Under the pieces are notes generated by a model. The model searched no databases. It saw nothing but the letters and a program-made list of their open reading frames with translations, and was not told the DNA's origin. Below, piece after piece: positions 46,360 through 51,456 of a DNA stretch of 51,456 nucleotides. The position numbers and the translations under genes were made by a program. Origin of the DNA: Flavobacteriaceae bacterium (GTDB taxonomy: Bacteria > Bacteroidota > Bacteroidia > Flavobacteriales > Flavobacteriaceae); the NCBI GenBank assembly GCA_018657955.1, contig JABHWD010000005.1, positions 1-51,456 on the forward strand. The letters run 5' to 3'. The stretch's first letter is position 1, and the number at the start of each line of letters is the position of its first letter.

Positions 46360-46533
46360 CTATGGTTTAAGTTTTGGAATTAAATATTCTAAAATAAAAG
46401 CAACTAAGCAGCATATTCCAATAGTTAATAGGTATCCTTCTTTATCGCTAATTCCCATATAATTATCACCTAAATGAGATGTTGAAAGAATAATGCCTGT
46501 AAATAATAAAAAGTAAAAAAATAACTTTTTCAT
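46360..46533 (-). CDS. 57-residue membrane protein
   Basis: Found by reading the minus strand: starts at ATG 46533 and stops at 46360. It has two hydrophobic segments (KLFFYFLLFTGIILST and LLTIGICCLVAFILEYLI) joined by a short loop HLGDNYMGISDKEG, and ends in PKLKP. The stop codon lies 6 nt upstream of the BNR gene start and its ATG 4 nt downstream of the preceding tiny gene, an operon-like packing that supports real translation. No family recognised. Confidence 0.55.
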   Translation of the reverse strand: MKKLFFYFLLFTGIILSTSHLGDNYMGISDKEGYLLTIGICCLVAFILEYLIPKLKP

Positions 46534-46537
46534 AAGT

Positions 46538-46621
46538 CTAATAAAAGAAAAGATAATAAGGAATAATTACAGCAAGAAAGCCTGCAATAATAGCGAGAAT
46601 TAATTTTTGATTTTTTTTCAT
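46538..46621 (-). CDS. 27-residue membrane peptide
   Basis: Starts at ATG 46621. A basic N-terminus (MKKNQK) is followed by one hydrophobic helix and an aromatic end (PYYLFFY). It is the first of three tightly spaced leftward genes (27 aa, 57 aa, BNR protein). Very short, so coding is inferred from the signal-anchor design and spacing only. Confidence 0.4.
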   Translation of the reverse strand: MKKNQKLILAIIAGFLAVIIPYYLFFY

Positions 46622-46659
46622 ATATACAATTTACAATAATTTTAAATAAATAATTTGAC

Positions 46660-46667
46660 TACTTTTG
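46660..46667 (+). promoter_or_regulatory. Probable -7 element of the lipocalin-like gene
   Basis: TACTTTTG matches TAnnTTTG and ends 19 nt before the ATG at 46687. It lies between the divergent small-peptide and lipocalin-like genes. Confidence 0.5.
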
Positions 46668-46686
46668 CGCCATTAAAAAAATAAAA

Positions 46687-47127
46687 ATGAATATAAAAAA
46701 ATTATTATACCTATCATTAAGCCTGTTGATAACAACGTGTTTATTTTTTGTAAGCTGCAATGATGACAAAGATGATAATAATTCTTTTGAAGAAACAATT
46801 GTTGGAAGATGGTTGTTTGATGTAGGTGCAAACCTGCCTAATACTATGTATGAATTTATAGATGATACAAGATATACTTACTATGCTGCTACAAATGACT
46901 GGAGTGTAGAGTATTGGCAATCATTAGATACATCAGATGCAATCCCTGGCACTAACGATTATACATTTGAAGATGATGTTTTAACTATTGATCTCAACTT
47001 TGGCAATACACAAGTTCTTCCACTTATATTTGAATGCGATGGAGATAGAATTAATTTTCAAGACCCTGATTCACCAGATCGTTATGATTGGGTAAGGTTA
47101 GGAGCGGATTTAAATAATTGCGACTAA
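46687..47127 (+). CDS. Lipocalin-like lipoprotein
   Basis: 146 residues. A type II signal ends at Cys24 (LFFVSCNDDKDD). The run of Asp and Lys after it is a strong lipoprotein export signal, so surface display is likely. The mature part starts with IVGRWLFDVG, a GxW lipocalin-like opening, and continues as short beta strands. The domain is common in Bacteroidota lipoproteins; ligand unknown. It stands alone between two leftward BNR genes and is transcribed toward the second one. Confidence 0.8.
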   Translation: MNIKKLLYLSLSLLITTCLFFVSCNDDKDDNNSFEETIVGRWLFDVGANLPNTMYEFIDDTRYTYYAATNDWSVEYWQSLDTSDAIPGTNDYTFEDDVLTIDLNFGNTQVLPLIFECDGDRINFQDPDSPDRYDWVRLGADLNNCD

Positions 47128-47177
47128 CACATAGGACTATCTGTTCCTTGACAGAGGTGCGTTTAAATAACAAAACT

Positions 47178-50100
47178 TTATTCTATGTTTAGGTAATTTC
47201 TTTTTTCATTTTTAAAATTAGTATTAAATAGTGTCACATCATTTTCTATTAATTTACGATACTGTTTCATCGCCTCTTTAACTTCTAAAGTTAAAACCTC
47301 TTTAACCTCAATATCTTGACTAGTAGGAGGGAAATCATCAATTGTAATCAATCGGTTAAGATGACCAAGTTTATTAGTTAAACGAATCGGGAAATTCAAA
47401 GGATCTTGATTACTTCTATTCTTAGTCTGGTATAAAATCTTTTCAATCTTAATTAAATTTTCTTGAATTTCTTTTGCTTGATCAACCAGTTTAGTAGCAG
47501 TTGAATCCGTTTCATTTTGTTTTACAAAATCTGACAATTTTGTTGTAATATCTCTTATTCTTTTTATTGCTTTATGTGCATCATCAACAGTTTGATTTAC
47601 TTCGTTTACAAAATCAAATTGTTTTTGCATATCTGCAATTGATGATTCGGATCGAGGATCAGCAAGAATATCAAAGTTTTGTGATTGTTCCTCTCCATTA
47701 ACAAGTAAGCTAACAATGTAGGATCCTGGGACTGCTTTTGCTCCAGAAAAAGAAGCGCTCCAAAAAATCATTCCTTCTAATTTTTCTGCTCCATCATATC
47801 TAGTATCCCAAACAAAACTATTCCCACCTTCTTTTATATTAAGTTTATTTTTATTGTCTGATGAAGAATATTTTTTTATTATTTTACCATCAATTGATTT
47901 AAACTGAAGTTCAATCTTATCTTTTTCAGAGTTAAATTTTTTCAGAAAATAATGAACTATAACCCCGTTTGGAAGATTTGTTCCAGCTGTCAAAGAACTT
48001 TTTCCTCCCCCCCCTTTAATTCTGTAGCTTTGTTTCGGTTTGTAAAGAATAGTTTGTTTACTAACTTTTTTTGACTGTATTTGATGTAAAACTGTAAGAT
48101 CATCTAATATCCAAATACTTCTACCCTGTGTAGCTACAATAAGACTATTATCTTTAATTTTTAAATCAGTAATTGGAACAATAGGTAGGTTTTTTTGAAA
48201 TACTGCCCAAGAGCTACCATCGTCATAAGATATATATATTCCATTTTCAGTTCCTGTATACAACATTCCTTCACGACTTGGATCAGCACGAACCACCCGA
48301 GTAAAATCTTCTTTAGCAATTCCATTTGTAATTGTTTTCCAAGTAGCTCCATAATCTGTTGTTTTGTAAAGATAAGGAGTGTAATCTCCTGATTTATATC
48401 GTGTTCCTGCAACATAACAAGTTCCAGGGTCAAAAGGAGAAGGCTCAATACTGTTAATCATAGTCCATTCTGGCATTTGTTTTGGAGTGACATTTTTCCA
48501 ATTTACACCTCCATCTTGAGTTATATGAATCAATCCATCATCACTTCCAACCCATAACAATCCTTCTTTTAATGGAGATTCATCAGCAGAAAATATTGTA
48601 CAATAATATTCGACACTTGTGTTGTCTTGAGTTATAGGCCCCCCAGATGTTTTTAATTTTGTAGGATCATTGCGAGTCAAATCATGGCTAATAATTTTCC
48701 ATTCTTGCCCCTCATTTTCAGTAACATGAACTTGATTCGAAAAGGTATATAAGCGTTTAGGATTATGCTTACTAAATATGATTGGAAAATTCCATTGAAA
48801 TCGATAACGCATTCCTTCAGCTCCATGACCCATTGGATTATCTGGCCAGACATTTATAGCGCGAACAGAATTTTTATCGTGATTTACTCTAGTTAAAAAT
48901 CCTCCATAACTTCCCCCATATACAATTTCATCATTAGTTGGATCAATCGCAATATGAGCAGATTCTCCACCTGCAGTAGACTCCCAATCTGATTCGTTAA
49001 TAAATCGACCAGAACTTCTGTGATTTATTCTGATTGTCGAATTATCTTGCTGAGCGACATATATTCTGTAGGGAAATGCATTGTCAGTTGTTACCCTATA
49101 AAATTGAGCAGTAGGTTGATTCATATATGTACTCCATGAACTTCCGCCATCATAAGAAACTTGAGCTCCACCATCATCCGCTATAATCATTCTTTTATTG
49201 TCTTCAGGAGCAATCCATAGATCATGATGATCTCCGTGAGGAGCATTATTGCTGGTAAATGTTTTTCCGCCATCTGTTGATTTATGATATGCTACATTCA
49301 TAACATAAACCACATTTTCATCTTGAGTATCTGCGTATATTTTAGTGTAATACCAAGCACGCTGTCTCAAAGAGCGACTTTCGTTTACATGATTCCAGCT
49401 CTCCCCTCCATCATCTGATCTATATACACCTCCTTTATCTTTATTTTCAACAATCGACCAAACTATATTTGAATTTACAGGAGAAACGGTTACCCCAATA
49501 ATTCCTAATTTACCTTTTGCATAACCTTTGTTTTTACTAATTTCTTTCCAAGTAGTTCCGCTATCTGTGCTTTTCCAAAGAGAAGACCCATCCCCTCCGC
49601 TGTTCAGGCTATATGGGGTTCTTTGAATACGCCAAGTTGAAGCGTATAAATGTCTTGGATTGGTGGGATCCATAACCAACTCTACGGCTCCTGCCTGAAC
49701 ATTTGAAAACAATATTTTATTCCAACTTTTACCTCCGTTTATACTTTTATAAACTCCACGGTCATTGTTGGGTTTATATAAATCCCCTAAAACAGCTGCA
49801 TAAACAACATCTGGATTCTGAGGGTGAACAACCATTCGGGGAATATGTCTGGAATTAGGAAGTCCAATATAAGTCCATGTTTTTCCAGCATCAACACTTT
49901 TCCAAACCCCTTTTCCAGATGAAACATTTCCACGAATAGTAACTTCACCACCACCAACATATAATACGTTTGGGTCACTTGGAGCAACAACAACGGACCC
50001 TATACTTCCTCCAAAGTATCCATCCGATATGTTTTTATATGTTTCACCGCCATCTACAGTTTTCCATACTCCACCACCAGTTGCTCCAAAATAAAATACC

Positions 50101-50309
50101 TTAGGCTGGTTGGGAACTCCAACAACTGCAGCTGAACGACCTCCTCGAAAAGGACCTATAGGTCTATATTTAACTGATTCATGTAATTCTGGACTAAATT
50201 GAGTTTTAGTTTTTTTTACACTTCTTGATTGTGCTGTAGCTTCTGGGATTAAAAAAAGAAGTGAAAAAATTATAAGTTGTGATAAAAATAAAAGTCTTGA
50301 ATAGCGCAT
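47178..50309 (-). CDS. Secreted BNR/VPS10-like beta-propeller protein (1043 aa)
   Basis: Signal peptide at about 1-26 (ending PEATAQ). The propeller region, about 45-730, opens with YRPIGPFRGGRSAAVVGVP and holds many Asp boxes (DGGETYKNI, DAGKTWTYI, NGGKSWNKI, DSGTTWKEI, DGGESWNHV, DYGATWKTI). A beta-rich domain at about 740-890 and a helical tail at about 890-1043 follow, which the 874-residue relative lacks. Bacteroidota carry many such proteins of unproven function, often near peptidases. A G8 tract on the coding strand (48009-48016) encodes four glycines near residue 766. Promoter-like box at 50343-50350. Confidence 0.88.
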   Translation of the reverse strand: MRYSRLLFLSQLIIFSLLFLIPEATAQSRSVKKTKTQFSPELHESVKYRPIGPFRGGRSAAVVGVPNQPKVFYFGATGGGVWKTVDGGETYKNISDGYFGGSIGSVVVAPSDPNVLYVGGGEVTIRGNVSSGKGVWKSVDAGKTWTYIGLPNSRHIPRMVVHPQNPDVVYAAVLGDLYKPNNDRGVYKSINGGKSWNKILFSNVQAGAVELVMDPTNPRHLYASTWRIQRTPYSLNSGGDGSSLWKSTDSGTTWKEISKNKGYAKGKLGIIGVTVSPVNSNIVWSIVENKDKGGVYRSDDGGESWNHVNESRSLRQRAWYYTKIYADTQDENVVYVMNVAYHKSTDGGKTFTSNNAPHGDHHDLWIAPEDNKRMIIADDGGAQVSYDGGSSWSTYMNQPTAQFYRVTTDNAFPYRIYVAQQDNSTIRINHRSSGRFINESDWESTAGGESAHIAIDPTNDEIVYGGSYGGFLTRVNHDKNSVRAINVWPDNPMGHGAEGMRYRFQWNFPIIFSKHNPKRLYTFSNQVHVTENEGQEWKIISHDLTRNDPTKLKTSGGPITQDNTSVEYYCTIFSADESPLKEGLLWVGSDDGLIHITQDGGVNWKNVTPKQMPEWTMINSIEPSPFDPGTCYVAGTRYKSGDYTPYLYKTTDYGATWKTITNGIAKEDFTRVVRADPSREGMLYTGTENGIYISYDDGSSWAVFQKNLPIVPITDLKIKDNSLIVATQGRSIWILDDLTVLHQIQSKKVSKQTILYKPKQSYRIKGGGGKSSLTAGTNLPNGVIVHYFLKKFNSEKDKIELQFKSIDGKIIKKYSSSDNKNKLNIKEGGNSFVWDTRYDGAEKLEGMIFWSASFSGAKAVPGSYIVSLLVNGEEQSQNFDILADPRSESSIADMQKQFDFVNEVNQTVDDAHKAIKRIRDITTKLSDFVKQNETDSTATKLVDQAKEIQENLIKIEKILYQTKNRSNQDPLNFPIRLTNKLGHLNRLITIDDFPPTSQDIEVKEVLTLEVKEAMKQYRKLIENDVTLFNTNFKNEKRNYLNIE

Positions 50310-50342
50310 TTATTTAATTTTTGATTTATTTAAATTAAGTTA

Positions 50343-50350
50343 CAAAAATA
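50343..50350 (-). promoter_or_regulatory. Probable -7 element of the 1043-residue BNR gene
   Basis: On the minus strand 50350-50343 reads TATTTTTG, an exact TAnnTTTG match, 33 nt before the ATG at 50309. Confidence 0.5.
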
Positions 50351-50375
50351 TGGTTCAAATAAAAATATAACTTAA

Positions 50376-50459
50376 TCATTAGAGCTGAAAGTATCTCTAA
50401 CCTACTTAAGGGGATTAGAAGTTGAAGCTTTAAAAGAAGAAGATATGCCTATGGTTTAA
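50376..50459 (+). pseudogene. Gene-tail fragment A (repeat copy 1)
   Basis: The frame opens after a stop at 50373-50375 and ends at TAA 50457-50459. It reads TYLRGLEVEALKEEDMPMV at its end. There is no start codon or upstream domain. The DNA of 50398-50462 is repeated at 50762-50826 with seven differences, five of which are synonymous (one of them in the stop codon), which indicates that this sequence was once under protein selection. The parent gene is not recognised. Confidence 0.45.
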
Positions 50460-50462
50460 TTA
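50398..50462 (+). repeat. Direct repeat, copy A
   Basis: 65 bp, 58 identical to copy B at 50762-50826. The two copies flank the 73-residue protein gene. It begins TAACCTACTTAAG and ends ATGGTTTAATTA. Confidence 0.8.
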
Positions 50463-50536
50463 CTTAAATACTTGATTAAGCAAATCCTTAACTTATTCGA
50501 TATTAAAACTTATTATTGTAGATAGAAACTGTTTTT

Positions 50537-50758
50537 ATGAAAAAAAATTTTATTAAAATAATTAGGTTTGGGCTAAGAATTCATTCAATTTTTCATTTTG
50601 TAGAATTTATTACTGCAATTTATGAAGAAGCTTATATTACTTCATCAATAGCGTTTATTGCAATGGTAATTGAATTAAGTGCGAGTTTTTTAATCCCAAA
50701 AGAACATATACATATTAAACCTATTATATCAGAAGTTCACGAAGAATGTGAAAAATAA
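50537..50758 (+). CDS. 73-residue membrane protein between direct repeats
   Basis: A basic N-terminus (MKKNFIKIIRFGLRIHSI) leads into two hydrophobic segments (about 17-35 and 36-53, the second FIAMVIELSASFLI), followed by a polar tail with several His and Glu (PKEHIHIKPI, SEVHEECEK). I do not recognise a family. The His/Cys/Glu-rich tail might bind metal, which is only a guess. It is bounded closely by repeat copies A and B, so gene plus one repeat forms a unit of about 364 bp. Confidence 0.55.
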   Translation: MKKNFIKIIRFGLRIHSIFHFVEFITAIYEEAYITSSIAFIAMVIELSASFLIPKEHIHIKPIISEVHEECEK

Positions 50759-50761
50759 TTT

Positions 50762-50826
50762 TAACCTACTTAAGAGGATTAGAAGTTGAGGATTTAAAAG
50801 AGGAGGATATTCCTATGGTTTAGTTA
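50762..50826 (+). repeat. Direct repeat, copy B, containing gene-tail fragment
   Basis: 58 of 65 bases match copy A. The frame from 50752 to TAG 50821-50823 ends TYLRGLEVEDLKEEDIPMV. It begins just after the stop codon of the 73-residue gene and its end overlaps the stop codon of the convergent secreted-protein gene. A shorter third copy is at 51286-51317. Confidence 0.8.
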
Positions 50827-51254
50827 TCTGGACTATGTAATTCATAATATTTTACGTTTGCTTTTTTCTGTAAAATATCAACGTCCCACATTACGAAGTT
50901 CATTGCCCCATTATTAATTGCATCTGTAAAGTAAAATTTCATCAAAGCTCCATCCCTTTTCCACGTTCCTCTTAATGGTGAAGACATTAGAGTGCCATCA
51001 TTTAAAATTGTTCTGGCTTGTCCCTCTAAAGTTCCACTGGTTTTAGAAGTGTTAATTGAGGAAACTTTAAATTTAGCATAAACAGAACCATATCCACTTA
51101 TATTTCCCTCAAAATTCATTATAGAATGTCCTTCACCAGGACTAATTAAAACAATATCTAATGTTCCTCCTCCTTTAGCTTCAGATAATTCTTGGGAAAA
51201 TGAATTGAAAATAAAAGCTAAAGAAACAATAATAGGTAAAAATATTTTTTTCAT
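50820..51254 (-). CDS. Small secreted protein of unknown function
   Basis: 144 residues with a signal peptide (about 1-20, ending NSFSQ). The mature protein is predicted to be mostly beta strands with many Gly: GGGTLDIVLISPGEGHSI, FEGNISGYGSVYAKF, GTLEGQARTIL, LRGTWKRDGALMKFYF. The strand pattern would fit a small barrel, but no named family is recognised. Its stop codon lies inside repeat copy B and the degenerate copy C is just upstream of its start. Confidence 0.72.
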   Translation of the reverse strand: MKKIFLPIIVSLAFIFNSFSQELSEAKGGGTLDIVLISPGEGHSIMNFEGNISGYGSVYAKFKVSSINTSKTSGTLEGQARTILNDGTLMSSPLRGTWKRDGALMKFYFTDAINNGAMNFVMWDVDILQKKANVKYYELHSPDN

Positions 51255-51285
51255 TTCAATTTAATTTATGCTTAATATACAATAA

Positions 51286-51317
51286 TTTTAAAAGAAGAAG
51301 ATTGCCTCTTATTTAAT
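51286..51317 (+). repeat. Degenerate third copy (C) of the gene-tail repeat
   Basis: TTTTAAAAGAAGAAGATTGC followed by a T-rich end aligns with the last half of copies A and B, with one base missing, which would break the frame. It sits between the divergent secreted-protein gene and the DUF2911 gene. Confidence 0.5.
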
Positions 51318-51341
51318 ATCTTTATTAAAAAATAAATACAT

Positions 51342-51456
51342 ATGAAAAATTCAATTTTATCTTTCGCTGTTTTTGTAATAACATTAATTAGCTCGTTACA
51401 ACTAACTGCGCAAGAATTCAAAAGCTTAGATAAAAGCCCAATGGATGTGGCAGCAT
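51342..51456 (+). CDS. DUF2911 domain protein, 5' end only
   Basis: The first 38 codons are in the window, from ATG 51342 to the edge. A signal peptide (about 1-24, ending QLTAQ) is followed by EFKSLDKSPMDVAA, the start of the DUF2911 domain as I recall it from Bacteroidota proteins. The remainder is outside the window. Function of the family is unknown. Confidence 0.72.
   Translation, partial: MKNSILSFAVFVITLISSLQLTAQEFKSLDKSPMDVAA

Noticed and set aside
47133-47160. Possible terminator after the lipocalin-like gene
   Set aside because: The stem is only five base pairs and the following sequence is not T-rich.
43729-50309. Annotation of the BNR proteins as sialidases
   Set aside because: Asp boxes only show a propeller fold; the arginine triad and other catalytic residues of sialidases were not seen.

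Overview
This window is AT-rich chromosomal DNA from a member of the Bacteroidota, most likely a (probably marine) Flavobacteriaceae species. Evidence: the fabF-rnc-IPExxxVDY gene order; Bacteroidota-only families (Wzi, DUF3078, DUF2911, TSP3-repeat OmpA proteins); lipoproteins with acidic residues after the lipobox Cys; TAnnTTTG-type -7 promoter elements; and almost no Shine-Dalgarno sequences. No tRNA, rRNA, CRISPR array, insertion sequence or origin was seen.

Region 1 (1-10809) is a housekeeping block. A leftward operon acpP-fabF-rnc-IPExxxVDY carries fatty acid synthesis and RNase III. Divergent from it run purN, a viroplasmin-type RNase HI, a PfkB sugar/nucleoside kinase and a long PurF-like amidotransferase. 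An Mn-type superoxide dismutase converges on purF. A RecB/AddA-like helicase-nuclease follows.

Region 2 (10842-24817) is a Wzx/Wzy-type exopolysaccharide or capsule locus. It has a six-SLBB outer-membrane export protein, a kinase-less chain-length determinant, a flippase, a GT2, an O-antigen-polymerase-like protein, three GT4-type glycosyltransferases, a convergent Wzi plus lipoprotein pair, and a short priming sugar transferase. It makes no nucleotide sugars itself, so precursors must come from elsewhere. A BspA/DUF285 surface lipoprotein and an unusual PAP2 protein follow.

Region 3 (27061-33894) holds an OmpA/TSP3 porin-like protein with a structured upstream region and a clear terminator. 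Next come the AddB-like nuclease that presumably partners the helicase of region 1, a tyrosine-recombinase-like protein that has lost most catalytic residues, and a DUF3078 protein. The helicase and nuclease are now about 18 kb apart with the polysaccharide locus between them.

Region 4 (33896-46621, leftward) is metabolic and secretory: a BI-1 membrane protein, an alpha/beta hydrolase, a UPF0173 metallohydrolase, tryptophanase, a 38-residue membrane peptide, secreted M1 and M24 peptidases, a TauE/SafE transporter, L-serine dehydratase, and a secreted BNR propeller protein preceded by two tiny membrane-protein genes. The content suggests use of peptides and amino acids.

Region 5 (46687-51456) has a lipocalin-like lipoprotein, a second large BNR protein, and a mosaic stretch in which short reading-frame 'tails' are repeated around small genes. 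It ends in the start of a DUF2911 gene.

The most interesting leads are the repeated gene tails (50.4-51.3 kb), the degenerate recombinase, the separated helicase/nuclease pair, the interlocked inverted repeats before ompA, and the PAP2 protein lacking its motif-2 histidine. All functions are read from sequence motifs by eye; no searches were run.
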